Positions 39,823 to 50,931 of a stretch of 64,000 nucleotides of DNA are shown here, piece by piece. The first letter of the stretch is position 1. Every line of letters starts with the position of its first letter. The DNA is from Bartonella vinsonii subsp. berkhoffii ATCC 51672 (GTDB taxonomy: Bacteria; Pseudomonadota; Alphaproteobacteria; Rhizobiales; Rhizobiaceae), in contig NZ_CADEAK010000003.1 of assembly GCF_902825225.1 (NCBI RefSeq), positions 147,284-211,283 of the forward strand. Reading direction: 5' to 3'. The notes under the pieces are model-generated. The model saw only the letters and a list, made by a program, of their open reading frames with translations. It was not told the DNA's origin and did not search any database. The translations under genes and the position numbers were made by a program.

Positions 39823-40647
39823 TCAATCCTTATTTTCTTTTATTCTATGATCTTCAAATTTCGGTATGCAATAAAAACGTTTTCCTTCTTCTTTAATAAA
39901 ATTAACGACGTCAATAACAGACTGAGAAGTAGAATAGAAAGAAGCAACGTCGCTAACACGCTCTTTAAACGGTTTACTATGATCAAAAAGCATAGCAACT
40001 GCATGACGTAAAGCATGAATATCTTTACGCTCAAGTCCTGCACGCTTCATACCAATAATATTTAATCCAGCAAGTTTTGCCTGTACACCTACAGCTGTCC
40101 CATAGGGAATGAGATCACCAACCAGTGCAGAAACACCACCAATAAATGCATGATGCCCAACACGAACAAATTGGTGAACAGCAGCACCACCACCAATAAT
40201 AACATGATCACCAACAGTAACATGACCAGCTATCATCGCATTATTTGCAAATGTTACATAATTCCCTACATGGCAATCATGAGCAATATGTGCATAACAA
40301 AAAAATTGGCAATTATCGCCAACAATCGTCATTCCTATACTCGAGTCGGACCCCCTATGCATTGTTACGCCTTCACGAATCGTACAATTCTTACCAATCG
40401 AAAGAGTTGTATGACCTCCCTTATGTTTATTATTTTGCGGATCTGCCCCCAAAACTGCATATGAAAAGACTTCACTATTCGCTCCTAACGTTGTCTTCCC
40501 CATTATGACAACATGACTCATCAAACTGCATCCATCACCAATAACAGCCTCTGAACTAATATGACAAAACGGCCCAACTCGTACATTCTCACCAAGCTGC
40601 GCTCCCTTCTCCACAAGGGCAGTTGGATGGATTTTCGTACCGGACAT
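39823..40647 (-). CDS. lpxA: UDP-N-acetylglucosamine acyltransferase
   Basis: First step of lipid A synthesis. 274 residues; left-handed beta-helix of hexapeptide repeats (IHPTALVEKGAQLGENV, VIGDGCSLMSHVVIMG) from residue 5 to about 185, the catalytic-His segment FCYAHIAHDCHVG, and a helical C-terminal domain with MKRAG. It sits between fabZ (25 bases upstream) and lpxI. Confidence 0.96.
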   Translation of the reverse strand: MSGTKIHPTALVEKGAQLGENVRVGPFCHISSEAVIGDGCSLMSHVVIMGKTTLGANSEVFSYAVLGADPQNNKHKGGHTTLSIGKNCTIREGVTMHRGSDSSIGMTIVGDNCQFFCYAHIAHDCHVGNYVTFANNAMIAGHVTVGDHVIIGGGAAVHQFVRVGHHAFIGGVSALVGDLIPYGTAVGVQAKLAGLNIIGMKRAGLERKDIHALRHAVAMLFDHSKPFKERVSDVASFYSTSQSVIDVVNFIKEEGKRFYCIPKFEDHRIKENKD

Positions 40648-40672
40648 ATTTTTAAATTCCCATCAATATCGT

Positions 40673-41140
40673 TTACTCTTCTTCGATAATCATCGCAGAG
40701 ATTTCCGCTTCAGCAACGCGAACATCCTCTACTTTTGCAATACACGAAAAACGCCTCATGCCAGACCTCTTTTTTAAAAGCTGCACATGAATCTTTAGCT
40801 GGTCACCGGGAACAACCGGTTTGCGAAATTTTGCATGATCAACAGTCATAAGATAAACTAAATTTGTTTGCTTATTTCCTAATTTTAAAAGCGAAATCGC
40901 CCCAGCCGTTTGTGCCATAGCCTCTAAAATCAAGACCCCAGGCATAACTGGTTTCGCGGGAAAATGTCCCATAAAATGTGGCTCATTAATTGTTATATTT
41001 TTAATACCAATAGCTTCTTGCTCACCATTAATTTCAACGATGCGATCAATCAATAAAAATGGATAACGATGTGGTAATATTGACAGCAATTTTTCAATAT
41101 CTACAGCCTCTAGATTTTTCACTTCTCCGGTGTTGACCAT
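40673..41140 (-). CDS. fabZ: 3-hydroxyacyl-ACP dehydratase FabZ
   Basis: Hot-dog-fold dehydratase of fatty acid synthesis. 155 residues from the ATG at 41140 (AAGGAG upstream). Active-site His in [16 protein letters not shown] and Glu in [23 protein letters not shown] near the N-terminus. Adjacent to lpxD and lpxA, since it competes for the same hydroxyacyl-ACP pool; the start is one base from the lpxD stop. Confidence 0.96.
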   Translation of the reverse strand: MVNTGEVKNLEAVDIEKLLSILPHRYPFLLIDRIVEINGEQEAIGIKNITINEPHFMGHFPAKPVMPGVLILEAMAQTAGAISLLKLGNKQTNLVYLMTVDHAKFRKPVVPGDQLKIHVQLLKKRSGMRRFSCIAKVEDVRVAEAEISAMIIEEE

Positions 41141-41141
41141 A

Positions 41142-42188
41142 TTAGCTTTTCTCCTTTTTAACTTTGCCAATATTACGCAACGCCGCTACTTCACGGAACC
41201 ACTGCTTAAATGGTCGGGCTGGACTTCCTCCCCATTTTTCTCCATCCGGAATGTCATTCATAACACCACTACCCGCCGCAATCTGAACGCATTTACCTAC
41301 TACAATGTGGTCTGCTACTCCTACACTCCCGCCAAGTTGAGACATATCACCTATCGATGTACTTCCAGCAATTCCGCATTGTGCAGCGATAAGACAATAG
41401 CGACCAATTTTCACATTATGGGCAATTTGTACGAGATTGTCGATCTTGCTCCCTTCACCAATAATGGTGTCTTCAAATGTTCCACGATCAATCGTTGTAT
41501 TCGCACCAATCTCTACACCATCCTCGATAATAACACGACCAAGCTGTGGAATTTTTTCAATCCCAGAAACACTGCCAACATAACCAAAACCATCTTGCCC
41601 AATACAAACACCAGGGTAAAGCTGAACTCTATCACCTATTAAAGAATACTGAATTGTCACCTTGGGGGCAATATAACAGTCACGCCCAATACGACAATTT
41701 TCACCGATTACAGCAGTGGATGAAATAAGAGTCCCTGCACCAATCTCAACATTACGGCCAATAACAGCCCCCGCTTCGATACACACATCATGCGCAAATT
41801 TAGCACTTGGATGAATATGCGCATGTGGTGAAATTTCTCTCTCGCCAAACCAAGGCATTGGCTTTATAGAATCAGGAAATAAGATGCGTCCAATCTGTGC
41901 AAAATCACGCTGCGGTGTGGATGTTACCAAAATCGCCATAGATTCAGGAACTTTAAAAACAATTTCATTTGTACAAAAAACAGCAACAGCAGAGCTACCC
42001 AATAGAGCATCAGAAAACTTCCGATGCTCCACAAATACAAGCGAACCTTCCACAGCACTCTCAAGTGAAGAAAGAGTATTTATCACTGTGTTAGAAAACT
42101 CTGGATTAAGAAGTTTAGCACCTGTTAACTCTGCAACATTCGCAACTGTCAACCGCCGGGACGGCGTAAAAAAAAATGTATCCGCCAT
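41142..42188 (-). CDS. lpxD: UDP-3-O-(3-hydroxyacyl)glucosamine N-acyltransferase
   Basis: Third step of lipid A synthesis. 348 residues from the ATG at 42188. An N-terminal uridine-binding domain (about 1-110) is followed by a hexapeptide beta-helix ([20 protein letters not shown] through GVADHIVVG) and a short C-terminal helix ending KKEKS. The catalytic His is likely in [11 protein letters not shown]. The stop abuts the fabZ start. Confidence 0.95.
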   Translation of the reverse strand: MADTFFFTPSRRLTVANVAELTGAKLLNPEFSNTVINTLSSLESAVEGSLVFVEHRKFSDALLGSSAVAVFCTNEIVFKVPESMAILVTSTPQRDFAQIGRILFPDSIKPMPWFGEREISPHAHIHPSAKFAHDVCIEAGAVIGRNVEIGAGTLISSTAVIGENCRIGRDCYIAPKVTIQYSLIGDRVQLYPGVCIGQDGFGYVGSVSGIEKIPQLGRVIIEDGVEIGANTTIDRGTFEDTIIGEGSKIDNLVQIAHNVKIGRYCLIAAQCGIAGSTSIGDMSQLGGSVGVADHIVVGKCVQIAAGSGVMNDIPDGEKWGGSPARPFKQWFREVAALRNIGKVKKEKS

Positions 42189-42252
42189 CAAAACACTTTC
42201 TCTCCCAGCCTAACCCATTCTCTTCAATTTTTCCTTCTCAAGAAAATTTAAA

Positions 42253-44649
42253 TCAGAATTTCGTAGAAATACCAAAGTTTAACTTTTGCAAACGGTCACC
42301 TTCCTGCTTCTTTATTGGCCAAGCATAATCAAAACGCAATGGACCAAACGGCGAATCCCATATTAAACTTACACCTGCAGACGAACGCCAAGAATTTTTG
42401 GTATGCGTAACAGGCGCCTCACCCTGAAAAACGGGTTGATACTTATTTCCATAAAGTGTTGCAACATCTGCAAATAAAGCACCGCGCAATCCTAACCCTT
42501 CAGGCACAACAGGTACTGGAAATTGCACTTCAGCAGTCGCATTTATATATGTTGTTCCTCCCAAGAAAGAAGCTTCACCTTTATTGGAAACCTGACGAGG
42601 ACCTATTCCATTGTATTTGAACCCTCGAATCATATCAGTATTTGCTTTAAACATATCGAAGATACGAACACCATCTCGACCCATTCCATGAATATAGCCA
42701 CCTCCAAAAGAAAGCAAACCAACAAGATCCATGGGTTCAGAAAGCGTCTTATACATCATCGCTTTACCAGTTGTCTTCAAGAACTTCGCATTCCCACCAA
42801 GCCCGGCATACTCCTGAAGAACACGCACGTACCACCCATCATGTGGATTTTTCATATCGTCAATAGTATTATAGGTCAAACCATAACTAATTGATGAACG
42901 CTTCCAAGGACTGTGCTTGGCTGCTTGTACAATGGCCCCAGAATATTTTCCATATAATTCTCTTATATCAGCCTCTTTGCTTAAGTCATAGTCTTTACCA
43001 AAATCATATTCTTCTTGCACATAAGAATAAGCTAAATTAGCAGATAATTGATCGTTAATAGGTATTGCAAACCGAAGCGATCCACCTGTCTGCCGTACAT
43101 CATATGCTTTATCAGCACGGTAAGTACTGCGAAAAATATCAATACCCGCTGATAAACGATAACCCAAAAAATAAGGATCAACAAACGACAAATTGTAATT
43201 ACGAGACTTTTCTTGCCCAGCACCTAATCCTAACCGAACATATTGACCTCGTCCTCCAAGATTCCGCTCGGTAACAGATACCTCAAGTGACATACCAGGG
43301 CTTGTCCCACCCGTTGTATATCCTCCAGATAAAGAAAGATCTCCTGTCGAAGCTTCAACGACATCTATAACTAAGGTAACCTGATCAGACTGATCTGTTG
43401 GAACCATTGAAATATTAACAGCTTTGAAAAAGCCTAAACTTTCCAGACGACGCTTTGCTCGTTGTACGAGAGTTTGATTGTAAGCATCCCCTTCATTTAA
43501 ATCAATCTCACGGCGAATGACATAATCACGTGTCTTTTCATTACCACGGATTTCAATGCGCTGAATATAAGCTCGCGGACCTTGTTCAATATTATATAAA
43601 ATCGAAATTGTATGATTTGCCAAATTACGATTTCCCCGCGGCTCAACCTTAGCAAAAGCATATCCAGAATCAGCAACCTTATTGTTGATAATTGCAACAG
43701 ACTGTTCAATGCTCTCTGCACTGTAAATATCACCTGATCGCGTTTTAAGAATCCCTTTTACGGATTGAATGTCAATTCCATCAACATCGCTTTCAACCTG
43801 AATATCACTAATTTTATAGCGAACCCCTTCATCAAGAACGAAATAAATTTTATATGTATTACTCGATTCATCAAAAGTTGCTTTGGAGGAAACAATGCGA
43901 AAATCTGCATACCCCCGATTATAATAAAAACGACGGAGAGCCTCTTCGTCCGCAGCTAAACGCTCCTCACTATAAACATCCCCCCCCAGTAACAAGGAGA
44001 ACATTCCCGAAGACTTTGTTGAAATCACATCTCGCAAACGACGGCTTCCAAAAGCATGATTTCCTTTAAAAACAATATCTCTAATCTTTGTCTTCCGCCC
44101 TTCAGAAACATTAAAAACTATGTTTACACGCCCTTTTCCCAAATTAATAGTTTGAACTTTTACTGTGATATTATTACGACCAACAGTCTTATAAGCTTCA
44201 CGAATCGTATTAATATCAGCTGAAAGCTTAGCAGAATTAAAAGGCTCATTCGGTCTTAAAGAAATAAATCGTTTAAGATCAGGATCTTTAAGAGATTTAT
44301 TTCCCTGAAACAATACTTGGTTAACTACCTCATATTCTTTGACGAACACGACCAGCTTGTCACCAGCTTGATTTATTTTCACTTCATAAAATAAGCCCAA
44401 TCCGAAAAGACGCTTTACCGCGGCATCGACATCACTACTGGAAAAACTCTGTCCCGTTTTAATGTCCATATTGTCCCGAACTGCCTGAGCACTTACAAAT
44501 TTATTCCCGCGAACTTCAATAGAACGAACCACAGATGCCTGTACTTCTCCAACCATTGCAATTGACATAAAGGCTGTTGTTGGAGCAACTATCCCCATGC
44601 TTAACACCAATACAGATACCGCATTTAAAAATTTCGAATTTGTAGTCAT
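42253..44649 (-). CDS. bamA: outer membrane protein assembly factor BamA
   Basis: Core of the BAM complex that inserts beta-barrels into the outer membrane. 798 residues: signal peptide (about 1-38, ending VQA), five POTRA domains (starting VVRSIEVRGNKFVSAQAVRD, about 40-430), then a 16-strand barrel with WDSPFGPLRFDYAWPI and a C-terminal Phe. A VRGF-like element is present as IRGFKYNGIGPR. Located between rseP and lpxD as in most Gram-negatives. A 200-bp spacer to rseP could hold its own promoter. Confidence 0.96.
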   Translation of the reverse strand: MTTNSKFLNAVSVLVLSMGIVAPTTAFMSIAMVGEVQASVVRSIEVRGNKFVSAQAVRDNMDIKTGQSFSSSDVDAAVKRLFGLGLFYEVKINQAGDKLVVFVKEYEVVNQVLFQGNKSLKDPDLKRFISLRPNEPFNSAKLSADINTIREAYKTVGRNNITVKVQTINLGKGRVNIVFNVSEGRKTKIRDIVFKGNHAFGSRRLRDVISTKSSGMFSLLLGGDVYSEERLAADEEALRRFYYNRGYADFRIVSSKATFDESSNTYKIYFVLDEGVRYKISDIQVESDVDGIDIQSVKGILKTRSGDIYSAESIEQSVAIINNKVADSGYAFAKVEPRGNRNLANHTISILYNIEQGPRAYIQRIEIRGNEKTRDYVIRREIDLNEGDAYNQTLVQRAKRRLESLGFFKAVNISMVPTDQSDQVTLVIDVVEASTGDLSLSGGYTTGGTSPGMSLEVSVTERNLGGRGQYVRLGLGAGQEKSRNYNLSFVDPYFLGYRLSAGIDIFRSTYRADKAYDVRQTGGSLRFAIPINDQLSANLAYSYVQEEYDFGKDYDLSKEADIRELYGKYSGAIVQAAKHSPWKRSSISYGLTYNTIDDMKNPHDGWYVRVLQEYAGLGGNAKFLKTTGKAMMYKTLSEPMDLVGLLSFGGGYIHGMGRDGVRIFDMFKANTDMIRGFKYNGIGPRQVSNKGEASFLGGTTYINATAEVQFPVPVVPEGLGLRGALFADVATLYGNKYQPVFQGEAPVTHTKNSWRSSAGVSLIWDSPFGPLRFDYAWPIKKQEGDRLQKLNFGISTKF

Positions 44650-44853
44650 TGGCTTTTTTACCTTATCTTATTCCTTGGATATGATGCCTCAAAAAGCTAA
44701 CTGCCATAACAACTCTCTTATTCACAGCAAGACTTTCCACCCCTTAATTCATTATAACACACGACGCCACAATATTTTGTGGACATGGTAAACGACCTTT
44801 AATTTATTTTTTTTGCATTATTACCTAATTTATAAAATATTTTCCATCATTTA

Positions 44854-46002
44854 TTAGCTAAACCAACAAAAATAATCATTAAAGAATGCAAAAACCATAA
44901 AGAGGAGAACAACAAAAAAACCTACACGAAAAACAATTTCTCGAATTTTAGCGGATATTGGTCTCCTCGTAAGAGCCTCAATAACATGAAGTAAAAAATG
45001 TCCACCATCAAGTGGCGGGATTGGAAAAAGGTTAATAAATCCAATACCTATTGAAAGAAAAGCTGTAAAATTCAACAAAGAGATAAAACCTGTCTCACTT
45101 ACTTTCCACGCAATTTTAACGGTCTTAGAAGGCCCACTTAGTCGGCAATGATCTTCTTTTCCTCCTATTAAACGACCAATAAAAAAAATCGTTTGCGTAA
45201 CAATAAACGTAGCACGTTCCGATGCTTCTCTTACAGCTCTTACAAAACCATAGTGAATATGTTTTACATAAGCTGGATCTAAACGCATAGGATTATCTGG
45301 ATCAACAGGAACACCTACACCTATCATACTACTTTGAACCAGATTACCAAATCCATCATCTCTCTCAATCACTTTGGGTGTAATCACCGCCGTAAATACT
45401 TGCCCCATGCGTTCTATTTTAAACTCTATAGGATCTTCACCATGGAAAGCTATATAATTCATCAAACTTTCAAAGCTTTCAACCCGTTGTCCATCCATCT
45501 CAACAAAACGATCCCCTAATTCCAAACCGGATTGAATAGCAGGAAAATCTTTTACTAAAGAACCAACAATTGGTTCAGTCGCTACACGACCATAAATAAA
45601 GAAAAAAAATGTTAAAATAACAATGGTAAAAAGAGCATTAAATAAGGGACCAGCAAAAACAGTTGCGGCTTTTTTCCAAGCATGTGCATTCGCAAATGAA
45701 CCGTCAACGATCGGAAATGATTGGGATGATGGTAGACCCGTTTCCTCTTCATCCCCAATAAACTTTACATACCCCCCTAAAGGAATAAGCGCTAAACGCC
45801 ATTGTGTGCCGTGCTTATCTGTATATCCCACTATTTTTGGACCAAATCCAAGCGAAAAAACCGATGCCTTAATACCACACCACCGTCCAATAAGATAATG
45901 CCCAATTTCGTGCACAAAAATGATAATCACAATAACAAAAAGAACACTTAAAACTCTTAAAAGCAAATCGCCTACAGTGATCATATGATTTAAAAGTTCC
46001 AA
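44854..46002 (-). CDS. rseP: site-2 intramembrane protease RseP
   Basis: Zinc metalloprotease that cleaves anti-sigma factors and signal-peptide remnants within the membrane. 382 residues from a TTG at 46002, which sits seven bases after GGAGG; the frame extends to 46017 and the first ATG is at 45984. The HEXXH motif is HEIGH, a PDZ domain lies around residues 115-220 (LVKDFPAIQSGLELGDRFVEMDG), and the third active-site motif is PPLDGGHFLLH. Four hydrophobic helices. It follows cdsA by 15 bases. Confidence 0.95.
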   Translation of the reverse strand: MELLNHMITVGDLLLRVLSVLFVIVIIIFVHEIGHYLIGRWCGIKASVFSLGFGPKIVGYTDKHGTQWRLALIPLGGYVKFIGDEEETGLPSSQSFPIVDGSFANAHAWKKAATVFAGPLFNALFTIVILTFFFFIYGRVATEPIVGSLVKDFPAIQSGLELGDRFVEMDGQRVESFESLMNYIAFHGEDPIEFKIERMGQVFTAVITPKVIERDDGFGNLVQSSMIGVGVPVDPDNPMRLDPAYVKHIHYGFVRAVREASERATFIVTQTIFFIGRLIGGKEDHCRLSGPSKTVKIAWKVSETGFISLLNFTAFLSIGIGFINLFPIPPLDGGHFLLHVIEALTRRPISAKIREIVFRVGFFVVLLFMVFAFFNDYFCWFS

Positions 46003-46017
46003 AATATTTCCTCCCAA

Positions 46018-46833
46018 TTAAACCATACAAAAAAGATTAAAAGGTGTATCCATATTAGACATAAACGAACCAATTAAATAAAGAAGGAAAGCAGCTCCTA
46101 CCAAACCATCCATACGGTCCATAAACCCACCGTGTCCAGGCAAGAAAGAGCTGGAGTCTTTAACAGAAAATTGTCTTTTTAGCCATGATTGTCCTAAATC
46201 GCTCAATTGCGAAACAATGGATAAAAAAAGTGCGAGCAACGGTACAAAAAAATTCGTTAAATTGATGTCAAAAAATCGAAAAGCAATTAATATACCACCA
46301 GAAACTCCAAAAACCGTACCACCAATCGCCCCTGCCCATGTTTTATTAGGAGAAAATTGTGGTGCTAATTTAGGACCACCCAATGTCCGTCCGCTAAAAT
46401 AGCCAGCAATATCCGTTCCCCATACGATCGTAAATAAAAAAATAACAGCTTGGAATCCTAACGTTTCATAGCCTCGTAAAAAGCATAAAGCGACCACCGG
46501 AACAGATGCATATAAAAAACCTGAAAAAACCCAACCAGTCTTTTTCATAGGTCCAATGGCCAACACTGCTGCCAAAACGATCAAAATACAAAAAATCAAT
46601 GAAGCGGAGACGCCCAATAGCAAAAAAGAACCAAAAATCAAATAAAAAACACTTGCTAATATTTTTTGTGAAACATGCCACTTTTCTTTCGTAATACACA
46701 TCCATTCATAAAGAATAAAACCACCAATACCCCATACAAACAAAAAAAATAAAGTTCCTCCAAACCATGTTAAACACAAAGCAATGATGCCAAAAACCAA
46801 AGCAGTCAAAATACGATAAATAAGATTAGACAA
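46018..46833 (-). CDS. cdsA: phosphatidate cytidylyltransferase
   Basis: Makes CDP-diacylglycerol for phospholipid synthesis; about 272 residues with eight hydrophobic helices. The family signature lies near the C-terminus as SDLGQSWLKRQFSVKDSSSF followed by LPGHGGFMDRMDG. No in-frame ATG fits: I take the TTG at 46833 (giving MSNLIYRIL), with another TTG at 46845; a stop lies upstream. uppS, its normal upstream neighbour, is absent. Confidence 0.93.
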   Translation of the reverse strand: MSNLIYRILTALVFGIIALCLTWFGGTLFFLFVWGIGGFILYEWMCITKEKWHVSQKILASVFYLIFGSFLLLGVSASLIFCILIVLAAVLAIGPMKKTGWVFSGFLYASVPVVALCFLRGYETLGFQAVIFLFTIVWGTDIAGYFSGRTLGGPKLAPQFSPNKTWAGAIGGTVFGVSGGILIAFRFFDINLTNFFVPLLALFLSIVSQLSDLGQSWLKRQFSVKDSSSFLPGHGGFMDRMDGLVGAAFLLYLIGSFMSNMDTPFNLFCMV

Positions 46834-47572
46834 AACACCATCCAAACAATAAAAATAGAAAATACAAACTCAAAAATTGACGCAAGCAAAAAACTTTGTT
46901 ATGCGGTTTCTTTGTACTCACACTTTTACAGACTTTTTTTTACAATCTATCATACATGATCTGATATACTAAGATGGTCTTTATAAGACTGAAAAGTGAA
47001 GGAGATATCAAAGGATTACGTATTAAAATGCATTCATACATATATTCTGTCTATCTTAAATAATAAAAAAAGCTGCCGTTTATTTCTTATGGGAATTGTG
47101 AAATTTATATGTGATATTTTCTTCGTATAAAAACATTTTTCTATCATCCTCTCAATCATCTGAAAATAAGCTGTGCAAACTGGATTATTCATAATGAAAG
47201 TAGCAAAGTTAAGATAGAATCTTTACGTTCCATTTTTCCCAAACATCTCCCCTGAAAGATTTGAACGACATCCTTAGATCTTTATCTAAATCATGAAAAT
47301 ATTTTTATCACGTAATTCAAAAAATACGTAAAATTTTTCATTTTCTTATTATAAACCCCTCTTTAGCAGAGAATCTCTTTCAATATTTAGATAAAGATCT
47401 AAAAAACGTCTGCTACTTCAAATCAATCTTTATCTTGCAATATAGAAATACGCTAAAATGCACCTCTTCCCACCTCACGCTCTTTATTAAGAGATATTTT
47501 ACGCCTCATTCTTATCCATAAAAAGATATTATACTAAATATAGAATAATATTTTTCTAGCGATAAAATCGCC
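46834..47572. other. gap between frr and cdsA where uppS is expected
   Basis: About 740 bases with no frame on either strand that encodes an isoprenyl transferase or a fragment I can recognise. In related genomes the order is frr-uppS-cdsA. The gap is AT-rich and contains the 17-bp inverted repeat at 47275-47401. Confidence 0.55.
47275..47401. repeat. perfect 17-bp inverted repeat with 93-bp interior
   Basis: The left arm (TAGATCTTTATCTAAAT, 47275-47291) is the exact reverse complement of the right arm (47385-47401). Inside, an imperfect second pairing involves the ATGAAAAT...ACGTA segments at about 47294-47315 and 47325-47341. It could fold as a long hairpin or be a small palindromic element. 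Confidence 0.7.
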
Positions 47573-48133
47573 TTAAACATGCATAATTTCGGCTTCTTTC
47601 ACAGCCAAAATCTTATCAATATCAGCAATAGTTTCATCCGTGAGTTTTTGAACTTTGTCAGATAAGCCATGCGCTTCATCTTGACTAATTTCACCTTCTT
47701 TTTCCAATTTTTTCAAATTATCCATACCATCGCGACGGACATGGCGGGTAGCAACACGCGCTTGTTCTGCATATTGATGTGCAATTTTTACAAGTCCTTT
47801 ACGGCGTTCTTCATTTAATTCAGGTAAAGGAATACGCAAATTCATACCATCAGTAATGGGATTCAAACCAAGACCAGAATCACGAATAGCACGCTCTACA
47901 GCTCCTACCATCGTTTTATCCCACACAGAAACTGAAAGCATCCGCGGCTCTGGAACAGAAATATTCGCGACCTGATTGATATGTACAACAGAACCATAAG
48001 CTTCAACCGTTAAAGGTTCTAATAAACTGGCCGAAGCTCGTCCGGTCCGCAAACCTCCTAATTCATGTTTAAAAGCGGAAATGGCACCATCCATGCGACG
48101 TTTCAGATCATCCATAATAGATATAACATTCAT
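47573..48133 (-). CDS. frr: ribosome recycling factor
   Basis: Splits post-termination ribosomes with EF-G. 186 residues, normal length. Motifs: [51 protein letters not shown] and [23 protein letters not shown] precedes the ATG. Follows pyrH by 37 bases. Confidence 0.96.
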   Translation of the reverse strand: MNVISIMDDLKRRMDGAISAFKHELGGLRTGRASASLLEPLTVEAYGSVVHINQVANISVPEPRMLSVSVWDKTMVGAVERAIRDSGLGLNPITDGMNLRIPLPELNEERRKGLVKIAHQYAEQARVATRHVRRDGMDNLKKLEKEGEISQDEAHGLSDKVQKLTDETIADIDKILAVKEAEIMHV

Positions 48134-48170
48134 ATTTCTGTCTCCTTCAATTACGCCTTGAAGATTATCT

Positions 48171-48890
48171 TCATTCCGATACTATTGTAAACCGTCCGGT
48201 TCCATTCAACACTTTAGCCAAACCACCTTTTTCATGAATGGAATATACAATAATCGGTACATTATTTTCGCGTGCTAAAGTAACCGCTGTTGTATCCATA
48301 ACAGACAACCCCCATTGCAAAATCTCAACATGTGTTAATTGGTCAAAACGTTTAGCTGTAGGATCTAGCTTTGGATCTGCAGAATAAATACCATCCACTT
48401 GTGTTCCTTTTAAAAGAACATCTGCACCAATTTCTGCTGCACGTAAAGTAGCAGCAGAATCAGTGGTAAAAAATGGATTACCCGTACCGCCTGCAAAAAT
48501 AACAACTTTTCCTTGATTCATATAACCTATTGCTTTACGCTGTGAAAAACTTTCACAAATTTGTGGCATAGCAATCGCGGACAATACGACTGTCTCAACC
48601 CCTAGCTTTATCAATGATGTTCGCAATGCTAAAGAATTAATAGCCGTGGCAAGCATTCCCATATGATCACCTGTCACACGATCCCCACCATGTGAAGCAA
48701 CAGCAACTCCACGAAAAATATTTCCCCCACCTATAACAATAGCAACTTCTACTCCCAACGCTCGCACTTCAGCAACATCAGCGGCAATACGATCTGCAAC
48801 GGAAACATCAATCCCAAAGCTCTGTTTTCCCATAAGGGCTTCACCAGAAACCTTTAAAAGAATACGTTTATATTGTAGCGCTAATGTCAT
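48171..48890 (-). CDS. pyrH: uridylate kinase
   Basis: Phosphorylates UMP to UDP; amino acid kinase fold. 239 residues from the ATG at 48890 with GGGGAG upstream. Motifs: [52 protein letters not shown] and [14 protein letters not shown]. Part of the rpsB-tsf-pyrH-frr block; a 156-bp spacer to tsf could contain a promoter. Confidence 0.95.
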   Translation of the reverse strand: MTLALQYKRILLKVSGEALMGKQSFGIDVSVADRIAADVAEVRALGVEVAIVIGGGNIFRGVAVASHGGDRVTGDHMGMLATAINSLALRTSLIKLGVETVVLSAIAMPQICESFSQRKAIGYMNQGKVVIFAGGTGNPFFTTDSAATLRAAEIGADVLLKGTQVDGIYSADPKLDPTAKRFDQLTHVEILQWGLSVMDTTAVTLARENNVPIIVYSIHEKGGLAKVLNGTGRFTIVSE

Positions 48891-49046
48891 TGACAATCTC
48901 CCCAAAAGCACAGTTATTTTTTGCTTTCGACGCCATTAAGGGCACCACTTTATCACGTGACGCCCTCTCAATAATCATACATTTTATATCAGAAATTCCA
49001 TAACCAATGGTATAGTTTTAAATCTCTGACAATAATTTAAAAATCA

Positions 49047-49970
49047 CTATCCCTTTACGGCCGCTGCAACCTCTGCAGCAAAATCAGATTCCTCTTTCTC
49101 CACACCTTCCCCTAATGCGAAGCGAACAAACCCTGTAATTTTTGCAGGTGCACCAATCGACTTTTCAGCATCCTTTAAAGCCGCTTCAACACTCATATCA
49201 GGATTCATAACAAAAGCCTGAGAAAGCAGAACAACCTCTTCGAAAAACTTACGCATACGCCCTTCCACCATTTTTTCAATGATATTTTCAGGCTTCCCAG
49301 ACTGGCGCGCCTGATCAGAAAAAATGGCTTTTTCACGCTCAACAGCACTCACATCAACATTTTCCGCGGTGAGAGCTAATGGATTAGTTGCAGCAATATG
49401 CATCGCAACCTGTCGACCAAAAACGGTAGCTGCTTCCTTATTTCCCGTCGTTTCAATAGCAACCAAAACACCAAGTTTACCAAGCCCATCAGCCACACTA
49501 TTGTGTATATAAGTAGCAACGACGCCATTCTCAACAGAGAGTTTTGCAGAACGCCGAAATGTCATATTCTCACCAATGGTACCAATCGCATCTTTAATCG
49601 TAGCCTCTACGGTCTTTTCAGAACCAGGATAAAGAGAGGCGGAAACAGCGTCAACACACCCTTTCGTATCTAAAGCAGCTGTAGCCACATTGCGGACAAT
49701 GTCTTGGAATACATCATTGCGTGCAACAAAATCTGTTTCAGAATTAATTTCAACTAAAACCGCGCTTGAATCGTTTGATACAACTCCGATTAATCCTTCA
49801 GCAGCCGTACGACCAGCCTTTTTATCTGCTTTGGCTATTCCTTTTTTACGAAGCCAATCAACAGCGGCCTCCATGTCACCATTGGTCTCCGACAGCGCTG
49901 CTTTACAATCCATCATACCAGCACCTGACAATTCCCGAAGTTCTTTTACTTGTGTAGCAGTAATGCTCAT
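49047..49970 (-). CDS. tsf: elongation factor Ts
   Basis: Guanine-nucleotide exchange factor for EF-Tu. 307 residues from the ATG at 49970 (GAGG upstream). N-terminal UBA-like domain with [19 protein letters not shown] and the TDFV motif in [10 protein letters not shown]; two core subdomains follow. It lies 105 bases after rpsB in the usual order. Confidence 0.96.
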   Translation of the reverse strand: MSITATQVKELRELSGAGMMDCKAALSETNGDMEAAVDWLRKKGIAKADKKAGRTAAEGLIGVVSNDSSAVLVEINSETDFVARNDVFQDIVRNVATAALDTKGCVDAVSASLYPGSEKTVEATIKDAIGTIGENMTFRRSAKLSVENGVVATYIHNSVADGLGKLGVLVAIETTGNKEAATVFGRQVAMHIAATNPLALTAENVDVSAVEREKAIFSDQARQSGKPENIIEKMVEGRMRKFFEEVVLLSQAFVMNPDMSVEAALKDAEKSIGAPAKITGFVRFALGEGVEKEESDFAAEVAAAVKG

Positions 49971-50075
49971 ATTTGCCTCTTTATTTTGTAACAATAAAAG
50001 CGTGCAAGGAATAAAACTCTGTGCACACCCATAATCTCTCTTTAGAAATAAGTACCTTAACGGGCGTTTTTTAAT

Positions 50076-50849
50076 TTACTCAGAAACTGAAGCAACATTT
50101 TCCAAAACGGGTTCCACAGGCGCATCAACTTGAGCTCCCAAATCAACTCCCATCGCACCTTGTTGACGTGCAATACCATCAAGCGCGGCACGCGCAAAAA
50201 GATCACAATAAAGAGCAATTGCACGTGAAGCGTCATCATTACCTGGTATTGGATGCGTAATGTTATCAGGATCACAATTGGTATCAATAATAGCAATAAC
50301 GGGAATACCTAAACGTTTTGCTTCTTGAATTGCAATATTTTCTTTGTTTGTATCGATGACAAATATAAGATCTGGAACAGAGCCCATATCCTTAATACCA
50401 CCAAGTGCACGATTAAGCTTTTCACGATCACGTTCAAGATTCAAGCGTTCTTTTTTGGTAAAGCCCTGTGCTTCAGCAGCAAGAATTTTATCAAGCTTAC
50501 GCAAACGGTGTATTGAATGGGAAATCGTTTTCCAATTTGTGAGCATACCGCCAAGCCAACGTGCATTAACATAATATTGTGCCGAACGATTCGCAGCATC
50601 AGCAATAATGTCAGATGCCTGCCGCTTCGTACCAACAAAGAGAATGCGTCCACCACATGCAACTGTATCGGAAACAAGTTTAAGAGCTTGGTGCAAAAGA
50701 GGAACAGTCTGAGAAAGATCAATAATATGAATATTATTACGCTGACCGTAAATATAAGGAGTCATTTTTGGATTCCAGCGATGAGTCTGGTGACCAAAAT
50801 GTACACCTGCTTCTAAAAGCTGATGCATAGTAAAATCGGGTAGTGCCAT
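50076..50849 (-). CDS. rpsB: 30S ribosomal protein S2
   Basis: Small-subunit protein, 257 residues, N-terminal block [20 protein letters not shown], then [12 protein letters not shown] and [29 protein letters not shown] precedes the ATG. First gene of the block; the leader at 50881-50931 carries a terminator-like hairpin, so attenuation or autoregulation is possible. Confidence 0.97.
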   Translation of the reverse strand: MALPDFTMHQLLEAGVHFGHQTHRWNPKMTPYIYGQRNNIHIIDLSQTVPLLHQALKLVSDTVACGGRILFVGTKRQASDIIADAANRSAQYYVNARWLGGMLTNWKTISHSIHRLRKLDKILAAEAQGFTKKERLNLERDREKLNRALGGIKDMGSVPDLIFVIDTNKENIAIQEAKRLGIPVIAIIDTNCDPDNITHPIPGNDDASRAIALYCDLFARAALDGIARQQGAMGVDLGAQVDAPVEPVLENVASVSE

Positions 50850-50880
50850 AGTTTATCCTTTCCGGTTTAACCTCCGCGGA

Positions 50881-50931
50881 AAAAGCAAAAAACCGCTACC
50901 GGCGGACGTTTGCTAAATTTTTCTCGCAAAC
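50881..50931 (-). promoter_or_regulatory. rpsB leader with tandem hairpins (attenuator-like)
   Basis: On the rpsB strand a GTTTGC/GCAAAC stem (50926-50931 with 50908-50913) is followed by CCGC-loop-GCGG (50902-50905 with 50893-50896) and a run of six T then GCTTTT. The second element has the form of an intrinsic terminator placed about 30-55 bases before the rpsB start. Either it ends an upstream transcript or it attenuates rpsB; no upstream gene reads into it except eipB divergently placed behind it on the same strand order, so a leader role is my preference. Confidence 0.5.

Noticed and set aside
42523..42894. 123-codon frame opposite bamA
   Set aside because: It lies wholly inside bamA on the other strand and has His/Ile/Thr-rich shadow composition.
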